Origin: Pseudobowmanella zhangzhouensis
GTDB taxonomy: Bacteria > Pseudomonadota > Gammaproteobacteria > Enterobacterales > Alteromonadaceae
DNA: 64,000 nucleotides
Direction of reading: 5' to 3'
Assembly: GCF_042662685.1 (NCBI RefSeq)
Contig: NZ_JBHSYO010000008.1
Coordinates: 248,001-312,000, forward strand
Part shown: piece by piece, positions 26,553-35,400 of the stretch
Position numbering within the stretch: position 1 is the stretch's first letter
Layout of the letters: each line of letters opens with the position of its first letter
Program-made: the position numbers and the translations under genes
Notes under the pieces: generated by a model
What the model saw: only the letters and a program-made list of their open reading frames with translations
What the model was told of the DNA's origin: nothing
Databases searched by the model: none

Positions 26553-28187
26553 ATGACGTCGCCATCAAACGCAACCTCCATAAAATCTGCCGTCATTTTA
26601 CTGGTGGTTGGCCTAAGTGTGCTGGCGTTAGTGGCCATGTCCGGCCTGATGATGGTGCGTTACGTCAATATCAGTAAGCAAAATAATCAGCAGGATGCGG
26701 CATCTCTGACTCAGGTGCTGGCTCAGGTCTCGGGCAGTTATATTATCGCTGATAACAAAAGCGGCATGGTGGATGTGCTAAACCAACTGGAACGATTTGG
26801 TTATGTTGATCACGTACACATCTACAGCTTCGATTACGATAAAAACCTCGCGATTTTCGCCACGTACAATCGTCCCAGCACCGGCGCGGTTGAGTGGATT
26901 ATCCGCGAAGGCAACAAAGTGCGACCTCACAATGGCAACCTAAGTGGCCTGGAGTTTATTGCTCCAATCGAGGAAAACGGGCGTTTGGGTTATGTCTATC
27001 TGATCTCACGGGAACAAAATACCCTTGGCCTCATTAGTGAGTTCTTGCTACCTGCCATGTTGGTATTCGTGATTATCGTCGCACTGTCGCTGGCATTTGT
27101 AATGCGATTACAGGGGCGCTTTCTACGGCCGATTCAGGACATCACGCAGTTTGCGACCGATATGTCACTGAACAAAGATACTCAGCAACGCGCCGCATCA
27201 GGTGATTTTAAAGAAACCATCCTGCTGGCCGAGGCGTTTAATCGTTTACTCGTCCGCTTAGAGGAACGCCGTCAGACAGAGCTCAACACCGAACAGGAGC
27301 ACAAACGTCTGACCAGCAGCCTGGAAGAAAAAGTCGCCAAGCGTACTCAGGCGTTAAAAGACTCTAATGAAGAGCTGATCAAAACCCTCGAACAACTGCA
27401 TCAATTCCAACGCCAGTTAGTCGAGAAAGAAAAGCTCGCGTCACTGGGTGACATGGTCGCCGGCGTCGCCCAGGAAGTAAATGTGCCCATCAGCAACTGT
27501 CTTAGCGCCTGTAATCTGTTGGATGAAAAATTGTCCCGTCTGGACGACGACTTCAATACCAAGCAATTGCGCGCCCGCAATATGGAACGATTCTTACAGG
27601 ACTCACAAAACTGCCTGCAAACCATCCGGCATAATCTGGATCGCAGTGCAGAATTGATCAGTGGCTTTAAGCAGGTTGCGGTTAACCAAACCGATGAAAA
27701 TACCCGCATGTTTCCGCTGCGAAAACTCATTGAAGAGCTGTTAATCACGCTGCGTCCGCGGCTTAAGAACACCCATCACGACGTATATATCGAGTGTGAT
27801 GACAAGTTACAGATTGAATCCAAAGCGGGGCCACTCAATCAAATTCTGTATAACCTGCTGACCAACTCTTTGGAGCATGCCTTCGCCCATAGTGACAACG
27901 GACATATATTTATTGTGGTGACCGAATCACAGCATGCAATCAGCATCTTGTATCGGGACGACGGCATTGGCATTCCTGAACATCTGGGCAAACGTATTTT
28001 CGACCCGTTCGTTACCACCAAGCGAGGTAACGGCAGAACAGGCATGGGCTTACACCTGGTCTACAATCTGGTGACCCAGATTTTGGGCGGCACTATTCAA
28101 TTGGTACAAGATGGCCAGCCGGGCAGTGAGTTCGTGATTACTTTTCCGGTCAGCCGCATAGAACATAACCGACTGAGTGCAGGCTAA
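26553..28187 (+). CDS. Membrane sensor kinase-like protein lacking the phospho-accepting histidine
   Basis: 544 residues. A membrane segment (12-36), a periplasmic domain (about 40-160), a second membrane segment (165-184), a HAMP-like region and a long coiled coil (235-295) precede the kinase core. The H-box reads LASLGDMVAGVAQEV, with Gln307 (CAG, 27471-27473) where His is expected. The ATP-binding part looks intact: N434/N438, DDGIGIP (469-475), FDPFVTT and GMGLHLV. It could be a phosphatase, a heterodimer partner or a non-catalytic sensor. It lies 74 bp before arcA, which suggests a functional tie. Confidence 0.85.
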   Translation: MTSPSNATSIKSAVILLVVGLSVLALVAMSGLMMVRYVNISKQNNQQDAASLTQVLAQVSGSYIIADNKSGMVDVLNQLERFGYVDHVHIYSFDYDKNLAIFATYNRPSTGAVEWIIREGNKVRPHNGNLSGLEFIAPIEENGRLGYVYLISREQNTLGLISEFLLPAMLVFVIIVALSLAFVMRLQGRFLRPIQDITQFATDMSLNKDTQQRAASGDFKETILLAEAFNRLLVRLEERRQTELNTEQEHKRLTSSLEEKVAKRTQALKDSNEELIKTLEQLHQFQRQLVEKEKLASLGDMVAGVAQEVNVPISNCLSACNLLDEKLSRLDDDFNTKQLRARNMERFLQDSQNCLQTIRHNLDRSAELISGFKQVAVNQTDENTRMFPLRKLIEELLITLRPRLKNTHHDVYIECDDKLQIESKAGPLNQILYNLLTNSLEHAFAHSDNGHIFIVVTESQHAISILYRDDGIGIPEHLGKRIFDPFVTTKRGNGRTGMGLHLVYNLVTQILGGTIQLVQDGQPGSEFVITFPVSRIEHNRLSAG

Positions 28188-28261
28188 TCGCATTTTAGCG
28201 ATCACACTTAAGCAATTTCTGATAAACTCGTTAGCAATCATGCACTAAGGGTAGGAAAAGA

Positions 28262-28969
28262 ATGCAGACTCCGATTGTTCTCATCGTAGAAGATGAAATC
28301 GTTACCCGCACCACACTGAAAAACCTGTTCGAAGCAGAAGGGTATCAGGTGCTGGAAGCGGAAAACGGCGAGCAGATGCACGATCTGTTCAACAACAACA
28401 ATATCAACCTGGTTATTATGGATATTAACCTGCCAGGTAAAAATGGCCTGTTGCTGGCCCGCGAAGTTCGTAACCGTAAAAACGTCGGTCTGATTTTCCT
28501 GACTGGCCGCGACAATGACGTAGATCGCATTCTGGCGCTGGAAATTGGTGGTGATGACTACCTGACTAAGCCATTCAATCCGCGTGAATTAACGATTCGT
28601 GCACGTAACCTGTTGTCTCGCACTATGAGTGGCAACGATGATCAGGACTTACCCAACAAAGTTAAATTTAATGGCTGGGTACTGGATGGCGACAGCCGCA
28701 GCCTGATCTCACCAGCGGGCAAAGAGTTCCGTTTGCCACGCAGTGAATTCCGTGCGATGCACCTGTTCCTGCGTAATCCGGGCAAAATTCTGAGCCGTGA
28801 ACAACTTATTATGGAAATGACCGGCCGTGAATTACGTCCTAACGACCGTACCGTGGACGTTACCATTCGCCGTATTCGTAAGCATTTTGAATCTGTGCCT
28901 GGCGCAGAAGAGCTGATCGACACTATCCACGGTGAAGGCTATCGTTTCACCGGCGAAGTCGACGCCTGA
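28262..28969 (+). CDS. arcA: Two-component response regulator ArcA
   Basis: 235 residues. The receiver has Asp10/Asp11, phospho-acceptor Asp54 (VIMDINLPGKNG) and Lys in LTKPFNPREL. The C-terminal winged-helix domain has TVDVTIRRIRKHFES. It matches E. coli ArcA closely, including KNGLLLARE and KFNGW. It represses aerobic respiration genes at low oxygen in enterics. No ArcB-like hybrid kinase is in the window; the gene next to it encodes a kinase without its His. A terminator follows. Confidence 0.95.
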   Translation: MQTPIVLIVEDEIVTRTTLKNLFEAEGYQVLEAENGEQMHDLFNNNNINLVIMDINLPGKNGLLLAREVRNRKNVGLIFLTGRDNDVDRILALEIGGDDYLTKPFNPRELTIRARNLLSRTMSGNDDQDLPNKVKFNGWVLDGDSRSLISPAGKEFRLPRSEFRAMHLFLRNPGKILSREQLIMEMTGRELRPNDRTVDVTIRRIRKHFESVPGAEELIDTIHGEGYRFTGEVDA

Positions 28970-28992
28970 TAAAAATACCTACCCTACACAAT

Positions 28993-29020
28993 AAAAAAGT
29001 CGGCATTTGCCGACTTTTTT
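28993..29020. terminator. Bidirectional terminator between arcA and pmbA
   Basis: AAAAAAGTCGGC and GCCGACTTTTTT form a perfect stem with a four-base loop (ATTT). It can end arcA from the left and pmbA from the right. Confidence 0.92.
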
Positions 29021-29038
29021 GTTTCTGCGACCCCGCGC

Positions 29039-30370
29039 TTAATGTCCCGCGACCTGCATGCTCTCAATCAACACCGAGCCAGTCACGATGCTGCTGCGGA
29101 TATCCAGATCGGTGCCAATTCCCTGCATGTTTAGCAACATATCGCGCAAATTACCTGCAATGGTAATTTCTGCTACCGGATATTGGATCACACCGTTCTC
29201 GACCCAGAAACCGGCTGCACCACGGGAATAATCACCATTAACGATATTGACGCCCTGCCCCATCAGTTCAGTCACGACCAGGCCTGTACCCAATTTTTTC
29301 AGCAGTGCCTGGTAATCTTCGCCCGTAGAACCAATCTGCCAGTTATGGATGCCACCCGCATGCCCGTTAGTTTGCATGCCCAGTTTGCGCCCTGAATAGC
29401 TGGTCAGCAAATAATGCTGCAGCACACCATCCTTGATAATGTCCATGTCACGGGTTTGCACCCCTTCCGCATCATAAGGTGAACTGGCGAGCGCGCCGAC
29501 AATATGCGGACGCTCATTGACCTGACACCAGTCAGGCAGAATTTGCTTACCCAGATGATCCAGCAAAAACGTGGATTTGCGATACAGGCTGCCGCCAGAA
29601 ATCGCCGATACCATGTGGCCGAAAATACCCGCCGCCACACTGCTGTGAAACAACACAGGATATTTACCGGTTGGCACTTTACGTGGATTCAGGTGAGCGA
29701 CAGTGAACTCGGCCGCTTCACGACCAATCTGCGCCGCCGCGGCCAGTTTAGATGGGTCACGGGATACATCGTAGCTGTAATCACGTTGCATCTCCTCGCC
29801 GTCCTGACCGATCACCACACAGCTGAGGCTGTAGCGGCTACTGGGATAACCCGCAATAAATTGATTGCTGTTACCATACACCCGCACGCCCTGATTTCCG
29901 CTGTAGGACGCGCCATCGGAATTGATGATACGTGAGTCAGCATCCAGTGCAGCACTCTCGGCTTCAATGGCCAGCTCAATGGCACGCCCCGGGTCTAACG
30001 GATCGGCAAAATACAGCCCTAAGTCCAGCGGTTTACGCTCCAGCATCTCGGCATCTGCCAGCCCGGCGCACTCATCTTCACTGGTATAACGGGCGATCTG
30101 AATCGCTTTTTCGACGGTTTGCTGTAACGCCTGCTGACTAAGGTCAGCTGTCGAGGCGCTGCCTTTACGTTTACCACAATAGACGGTAATACCCAGCGCA
30201 CCATCATTGGTGTACTCCAGCGTCTCCACCTCACGCAAGCGGGTGCCAACCGAAATGCCCTGCACTTTACTGATGCTGGCCTCAGCCTGAGTCGCACCAC
30301 CTTTGAGCGCCAACTGAATCACATCATCGATGCGCTGACTTAATTCAGCGATTTGCTGTTCAACGTTCAT
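29039..30370 (-). CDS. pmbA: Metalloprotease-family protein PmbA (TldE)
   Basis: 443 residues of the TldD/PmbA family, which with TldD processes peptides such as microcins and CcdA. It matches PmbA along its length: an N-terminal EASISKVQGISVGTR segment, SSYSG-type middle and ENGVIQYPVAEITIAGNL near the C-terminus. PmbA itself lacks the zinc motif, which is carried by the TldD partner, not encoded in this window. A terminator from the upstream PLP gene separates it from that unit. Confidence 0.93.
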   Translation of the reverse strand: MNVEQQIAELSQRIDDVIQLALKGGATQAEASISKVQGISVGTRLREVETLEYTNDGALGITVYCGKRKGSASTADLSQQALQQTVEKAIQIARYTSEDECAGLADAEMLERKPLDLGLYFADPLDPGRAIELAIEAESAALDADSRIINSDGASYSGNQGVRVYGNSNQFIAGYPSSRYSLSCVVIGQDGEEMQRDYSYDVSRDPSKLAAAAQIGREAAEFTVAHLNPRKVPTGKYPVLFHSSVAAGIFGHMVSAISGGSLYRKSTFLLDHLGKQILPDWCQVNERPHIVGALASSPYDAEGVQTRDMDIIKDGVLQHYLLTSYSGRKLGMQTNGHAGGIHNWQIGSTGEDYQALLKKLGTGLVVTELMGQGVNIVNGDYSRGAAGFWVENGVIQYPVAEITIAGNLRDMLLNMQGIGTDLDIRSSIVTGSVLIESMQVAGH

Positions 30371-30437
30371 ATTTCACTGCTTTTAAAATCAATGGCTGCA
30401 TGTTGAACCCTGGCCCCGGATTGTCAAGGAAAAGCCA

Positions 30438-30462
30438 GAAAAAAAGCCACCCGAAGGTGGCT
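30438..30462 (-). terminator. Terminator of the Cys/Met-type PLP enzyme gene
   Basis: On the minus strand AGCCACC/GGTGGCT pair around a four-base loop and run into TTTTTTT, just past the stop at 30468. Confidence 0.88.
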
Positions 30463-30467
30463 TATGA

Positions 30468-32279
30468 TTAACTTGCCTGCTGCATGTCACCCTGTCCGAG
30501 CAGGGTCTGCATACTCACGACCGCACCATAATGTTGCCCACACACTTCAGCGGCGATACGAGCATACAATTCATCAATCTCGTCGGCCGAGGGGAACTTC
30601 GCGCTGAAGCCTGGGCGTACCGGATCGATATGCATTCGCGCACTGCTAATCAGGTGGGCAATCATTTGTTTCACGTTCTCGGTGCCCATGGCGATGCGCA
30701 TGGTAGTCAGATAAATCCCGGCCTCCTGCTGCTCTTCGCGATTCATTTCTGAGTGCGAGGTCAGTGCCGGACACAAAATGATTGTGTTGTTCTGGCCGAT
30801 AGAGACCTGATGGCTGAAACCCGGCTCCAGAGCATCGAAGAAGCGTACGAAGGTATCACGCTCTAAACCAGCGCCTTCCATATCCACGGTAAACAGCGCA
30901 CAGGGCCAGCCATGGCGCATCTGACTCTTGCGCAATGCCGCATTTGGGTGATTCTCTAACGCATGAGAATTCACATTAAAATCCGGATGGGCAGCGAGGA
31001 ATTCTGTAAATACCCGGGTGTTGATTACCTTGTTCATCATGCGTGACTCAAGGGTTTTCATACCAATCAGTACATCAAATGCTTTCTCTGAGTCGAGGAA
31101 TGCGCCCTTGATATAGTACACATCCCAAAACATGGTTTTGCTCCAGTCGTAACCATTCATACAGGCGCCTTTTGGCTGGAACATGCGGTACATTTCACCG
31201 ATGACGACACCAGCGGTCGCCGCACCACTACCACAGATGTCTTTGGTATAGCTGTGTGCAACATAATCTGGTCGCTCGGCCTTGTTCGCTCGCTGCAGGG
31301 ATTGCTGCAGTACTGGTGTGGCCAAAGTGGCATCCAGCATCACCAGATGGTCACCACTGTGTGCTTCGGCACAAATTCCCGGTACATCCAATACATAACC
31401 GTGTGGATTACATGGCGATTCGATATACACATGCAATTTGGCACCATCGTTGAGCTTGTCACGATGACGGCCTTTAACCTGAGCCATAAAGGTGGCAAAT
31501 TCCTCGCGACTATAGCCATCGAACCATTCCAGCGTTACGGCCAGTTTGTTGCGCTTGGCAAAAAAGTCCTGCAGCAATTGGAAGACACCGCCATACACAT
31601 TACGCGACACGATTAACACGTCACCGTGATTCAGTACGTTAGACAACATTGCGTCAATTGCCGCCATGCCTGAGTTAAAGTTCCAGGCCAGATATTCGGC
31701 TGCGTAAGGGCCAGCTTCCAAATCGACAATGGCATTGGCCAGAGAGATAGCCGTGGGATTCAATAAACGTGAATAAATCTGGTGAGTAAATTCTTTACCC
31801 TGAAATGCATCATCAATCCATTCGGTGCAGGCGTATACATAGGTGGCAGTGCGCACAATCACCGGGGTGGCAGAAAAAAGTGCGGTGACATTGTCGAATA
31901 ACGGATAGTGGTTATTGGCCAGGTGGCCACCGCTTTGATGGCTCAGGCTCTGATGAACTGCCCTGAATGGGTTTTGCAAAGTATCGAGTACCTTGGCCAA
32001 CTGGAAAGACAAAAACTTTTTCGCATTGAAGTAGGCGATTTTATCTTCGCGATCCAAACCATTCAGGGTTGCACCGGTAATATCCCATAAACGCTGCACG
32101 TCGCTTTGGGTCTGATACAAATGCAGCGCAGCACTGTACAACGCCTTGCCGTAATCTGACTCTGGACTAATTCCAAAATGATTGAGTTGCTCGCTGGCCA
32201 GCTCTGGTAAAGAGGTCGCCGATGTGGTGTGACGTTTGGGTGATAAAATCTTGGCTTGTTCAAATGATGACGAGTGCAT
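30468..32279 (-). CDS. Large Cys/Met-metabolism-type PLP-dependent enzyme
   Basis: 603 residues, against about 390-430 for typical cystathionine lyases and synthases. The ATG at 32279 has a perfect AGGAGG site 4 nt upstream. The first 130 residues are an extra region; the PLP domain then shows NSGMAAIDAML, the YGG substrate-site motif, ESPCNP and the Schiff-base Lys346 in HSYTKDICG. The Lys context differs from the usual TKYIGGH. It is probably a C-S lyase or related transsulfuration enzyme; substrate unknown. Its promoter region carries notable repeats. Confidence 0.82.
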   Translation of the reverse strand: MHSSSFEQAKILSPKRHTTSATSLPELASEQLNHFGISPESDYGKALYSAALHLYQTQSDVQRLWDITGATLNGLDREDKIAYFNAKKFLSFQLAKVLDTLQNPFRAVHQSLSHQSGGHLANNHYPLFDNVTALFSATPVIVRTATYVYACTEWIDDAFQGKEFTHQIYSRLLNPTAISLANAIVDLEAGPYAAEYLAWNFNSGMAAIDAMLSNVLNHGDVLIVSRNVYGGVFQLLQDFFAKRNKLAVTLEWFDGYSREEFATFMAQVKGRHRDKLNDGAKLHVYIESPCNPHGYVLDVPGICAEAHSGDHLVMLDATLATPVLQQSLQRANKAERPDYVAHSYTKDICGSGAATAGVVIGEMYRMFQPKGACMNGYDWSKTMFWDVYYIKGAFLDSEKAFDVLIGMKTLESRMMNKVINTRVFTEFLAAHPDFNVNSHALENHPNAALRKSQMRHGWPCALFTVDMEGAGLERDTFVRFFDALEPGFSHQVSIGQNNTIILCPALTSHSEMNREEQQEAGIYLTTMRIAMGTENVKQMIAHLISSARMHIDPVRPGFSAKFPSADEIDELYARIAAEVCGQHYGAVVSMQTLLGQGDMQQAS

Positions 32280-32316
32280 AGCGCCTCCTTTTATTTGGCT
32301 ATGCACCGATATATAC

Positions 32317-32363
32317 CGAATTTTATTTGTTAATAAAGATCATTGGTCGAATTTTATTAACAA
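32317..32363. promoter_or_regulatory. Repeat-rich candidate operator upstream of the large PLP enzyme
   Basis: Two copies of CGAATTTTATT (32317-32327 and 32348-32358) are spaced 31 bp apart, about three helical turns. Overlapping them, TTGTTAATAAA (32327-32337) and TTTATTAACAA (32353-32363) form a perfect 11-bp inverted repeat. It lies 38-84 bp upstream of the start. The pattern suits a regulator binding several sites on one DNA face; the protein is unknown. Confidence 0.5.
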
Positions 32364-32383
32364 AAAAGCAAACTTTTGTTTAC

Positions 32384-32962
32384 TTACACCTGGCGAGGGT
32401 CAGTCGCATGGGCCTCCGGGCGCTGACTTTCGCGCTCAAGAAACGCCATTAATGCTGGATAGGGGCTAATATCGAACAGCGCACGAAAGCGGGTCCAGTC
32501 CAGCATACAATACAGGCTGATTGCCGGATAGCCCCATTGCCTGAACGCGCCCTGCTCTGCCTGTTTGTTTAGTTCAGCCAGTACGTTCGCCACCCGCTCA
32601 CGCTGGATGCGGAAATACAAACGCGGCTCGTCAATATCCACCTCAGAGCGCTTCAAAATCATTAACTGCACCAGTGAGTCATTGGCGGCATCAATCAGGG
32701 TTAACAGGTTTTCCTGATCCCAACTAAGTGCCGGTTGAGCAAATTTTTGTGCCAGATAGCGGTATATCACCCGGGAATCAAACAGCATTTGGCCATCATC
32801 TTCCAGCATGGGGATTTTCATCGTGGGATTGCGCCGCGCCAGCTCGGCACGATCCGGTCCGTCGAATATTTGCATATTTACAAAGGTGTGGCCGTGATCG
32901 CTCAGAAACATGCGTAAACGACGGACATAAGGTGATGTGGTAGAGCCGTATAACGTTATCAT
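32384..32962 (-). CDS. Glutathione S-transferase-like protein
   Basis: 192 residues. A thioredoxin-fold N-terminal domain (MITLYGSTTSPYVRRLR, KIPMLEDDG, DSRVIYRYL) is followed by an all-helical C-terminal domain. The SPYVRR start with Ser in the active-site loop fits GSTs of bacterial type such as YfcF/YibF relatives. A role in thiol conjugation or isomerisation is likely but undefined. It is 4 nt after the tandem binding-protein gene and shares its direction. Confidence 0.82.
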   Translation of the reverse strand: MITLYGSTTSPYVRRLRMFLSDHGHTFVNMQIFDGPDRAELARRNPTMKIPMLEDDGQMLFDSRVIYRYLAQKFAQPALSWDQENLLTLIDAANDSLVQLMILKRSEVDIDEPRLYFRIQRERVANVLAELNKQAEQGAFRQWGYPAISLYCMLDWTRFRALFDISPYPALMAFLERESQRPEAHATDPRQV

Positions 32963-32966
32963 CTGG

Positions 32967-34352
32967 TTAATCCTTTCCTAGTAACTGGGCAGTGTTAAAT
33001 GCATCGACCGATGGATAAAAAGATACCGCCTGGCCTGATATAACCAGGTTGCGGAAGCTGTTATCAAATTGACGGCGCAGATAACGCCCGCGCGGATCAT
33101 CGTGAAATATTAAAAATATAGGCAGGCGCTCGCGCACTTCGATGGCTTGCAAGGGAGTGTCCTGACGATCATCCATGCCATAGCGATAATCAATGATCAT
33201 ATCGACCCGATCGCTACTAAGCATGCGATAACAGTCGTCCAGATCCGTCACTTCATACATCTCAATGGTCGCCGGTAACCATGGCTGAAAGTCGTAGCCG
33301 AGCATTTGGCAGGCTCGGGCGGAAATATCTCCCGCGATCTGACTTTTCAGTAAAGCGGTATTCTTTCCAATGGCCAGTACCGGCTCTTCATAGTCGATAT
33401 GGCTGGCAGAGAGAATGGTGCCGGGTTTGACTTCCGACGCGTAAGCACCGACCAGTACATCAAATTGGCCGGCAAAAAATTGTTTTTTAGCCCGTTTCCA
33501 ATTTGTAATTTCTATTTTCAGCTTACCAAACGCATGACGCATCAATCGCCAATAGGTCGCTGACTCAGAATCGGAGTATTCCAGCCATGCGGAAGACACT
33601 GCACTTACCTGCTGGGTGATAGAGTCAGCCAGGGGCTGTTTTTGACGGTCAATCCCAAACTGTCCAGCCAGTTCGGCAATACGTCCCACCGAATCCATAG
33701 TTTCTAACTGACGCTGAATTTTTGGCAACAGGTCAGCGTGTTTTTTGTTTAGCCAGTGATAGGCACTTATGGTTGCCACCGGATAAACAATATAATGGGG
33801 GTTGCGTAACAAGCTGACATTTTCCAGCATCGCTTCGGTGACCAATACGCCGTCAATACGGTCCGCATCTAACATGGCCATTGCCTGGTCGGTGTTCGCC
33901 ACATCTACTCGCTGAAATTTTTTGCTCTGCTGTAGCAAAAATTTATCTGCAGCTAACATACCCTGCACTGTGGCCAAAGAATTCAGGGAAGATAACTCGC
34001 ACAAACCACAATCCCGGCGATCTGCGACAATCATCACATCAATCTCCAGCAATGGCACATCGACTTTCAGCAAATTAGGGAATTGTTGACCGGATTGTTC
34101 AACGCGGGCTCGCAGACCATCTATACGCCCTGCGTTGGCTTCGACAAAACTTCGGCCAATCGGTGCGGACTGAAAGTTGAGGGTAATGCCCAGTTCAGAA
34201 TAGGCCTCTGTCAACATCGCCTGAACAAACTGCGCCTGATGATTTTCCCGCTCTGCAGCACCATCGAAAATCAGTTGCTGAGCCACCACGGTGGGCACTG
34301 CGAGCCATACCGCGACACTCACGACAACATTCTGTACCCAGCGTAATTGCAT
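32967..34352 (-). CDS. Tandem periplasmic solute-binding (SBP_bac_3-like) protein
   Basis: 461 residues with a signal peptide (core 8-24, cleavage near VVAQQ). Two consecutive binding-protein modules are seen: about 27-215 (ends with LAGQFGI) and about 225-455. Each has the pattern of distant family 3 proteins with few canonical ligand residues. No transporter or kinase is fused or adjacent. Cys117/Cys120-type pairing (RDCGLCE) in module one could be a disulfide. It may be a secreted sensor or scavenging protein; function is unassigned. Confidence 0.72.
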   Translation of the reverse strand: MQLRWVQNVVVSVAVWLAVPTVVAQQLIFDGAAERENHQAQFVQAMLTEAYSELGITLNFQSAPIGRSFVEANAGRIDGLRARVEQSGQQFPNLLKVDVPLLEIDVMIVADRRDCGLCELSSLNSLATVQGMLAADKFLLQQSKKFQRVDVANTDQAMAMLDADRIDGVLVTEAMLENVSLLRNPHYIVYPVATISAYHWLNKKHADLLPKIQRQLETMDSVGRIAELAGQFGIDRQKQPLADSITQQVSAVSSAWLEYSDSESATYWRLMRHAFGKLKIEITNWKRAKKQFFAGQFDVLVGAYASEVKPGTILSASHIDYEEPVLAIGKNTALLKSQIAGDISARACQMLGYDFQPWLPATIEMYEVTDLDDCYRMLSSDRVDMIIDYRYGMDDRQDTPLQAIEVRERLPIFLIFHDDPRGRYLRRQFDNSFRNLVISGQAVSFYPSVDAFNTAQLLGKD

Positions 34353-34405
34353 ATGCTCGCCTTGAAAATAGACACGAGCAGATTAACAAATGTATGGGCT
34401 CACGA

Positions 34406-35344
34406 CTAGCCGGCAGGCATGGCTTCAAACGCGCCTTTTATCTGACAAGCCTTCGCGCCATTGGCACAGGCCTGCACCAACGCCTGTTGCAACGTCTCTT
34501 CACCTAACCAGTGTGCAAAGCCATCTCCCTGTAACAGGCAGGTATCCAGGTTAGCGAGTAACCCGGCGATGAACGCATCCCCGGCACCCGTAGTATCCAC
34601 AGGGGTAACTTCAGGCGGTGTGACACACAATTGCCCGTGTCGGGTATAGGCATTCACTGGCTTACCTCCGTCAGTCACCACTACCAATTCAGTACAATCG
34701 TTGGTCAAACACTGCGCAATCCACTGTGCCTCGGTACAGCCTGCTTGCCCGGCAAGATATGCACATTCTTCGCTGGCCAGCTTTATAATATGGCTACGCG
34801 CCACACACTCCATTACACGAGCAAACAAATGTGTGCGCTGTTGTTCGCTCCACAATGACAAACGCAGATTCACATCAAAACTGACGATTAGATGATGTTT
34901 GTGAGCGAGTTCTAACGCCTGCCATGTGGCCTCGTTGAGGGATAGATGGGTCAGGGTGTTTGAGCAAAAATGGAAGATAGATGCATATTTAAACGCCTCG
35001 ATACGTAAGTGTTCACCGCTAAATAAAGCATCCGCACCACCTTCGCGATAAAACTGAAAACTTCGCTCGCCATGGCTATCTAATGTGACTAGTACCAAAG
35101 ACGTGGGGGCATGGTTGATTAGTGCGATATAATCCAGATTCACCCCACGACTGGCCATTTCATGGCGCAGAAAATCGCCCATAGCATCAGCGGACATACC
35201 CCCTACAAAAAAACTGTTATGCCCCAGGCACGCCAGCGCCACCGCCACGTTAGCGGGCGCACCACCAGCACAAGCTTTGAATTCTCCCGGTTTATCCGCT
35301 GGCAGAAAGTCTATCAATGCTTCACCAAAGCTCATCAATGCCAT
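34406..35344 (-). CDS. scrK: Fructokinase, PfkB family
   Basis: 312 residues from ATG 35344 (GGAG 8 nt upstream). The ribokinase-family motifs are present: GGAPANVAVALACLG near the N-terminus and the catalytic DTTGAGDAF with the proton-abstracting Asp. It phosphorylates a sugar, most likely fructose released by the sucrose phosphorylase encoded in this locus. Its ribosome site directly follows an intrinsic terminator behind the TonB receptor gene, so expression may depend on read-through or on a promoter not identified. Confidence 0.88.
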   Translation of the reverse strand: MALMSFGEALIDFLPADKPGEFKACAGGAPANVAVALACLGHNSFFVGGMSADAMGDFLRHEMASRGVNLDYIALINHAPTSLVLVTLDSHGERSFQFYREGGADALFSGEHLRIEAFKYASIFHFCSNTLTHLSLNEATWQALELAHKHHLIVSFDVNLRLSLWSEQQRTHLFARVMECVARSHIIKLASEECAYLAGQAGCTEAQWIAQCLTNDCTELVVVTDGGKPVNAYTRHGQLCVTPPEVTPVDTTGAGDAFIAGLLANLDTCLLQGDGFAHWLGEETLQQALVQACANGAKACQIKGAFEAMPAG

Positions 35345-35356
35345 CAATCACACTCC

Positions 35357-35382
35357 AAAAAAAGGCCCCCATCAGGAGGCCT
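35357..35382 (-). terminator. Terminator between TonB receptor and fructokinase genes
   Basis: On the minus strand AGGCCTCC and GGGGGCCT pair (one G-T pair) around TGAT and run into TTTTTTT. The T-run touches the GGAG of the fructokinase ribosome site. Confidence 0.85.
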
Positions 35383-35400
35383 GTATCACTTATTGTAGCC

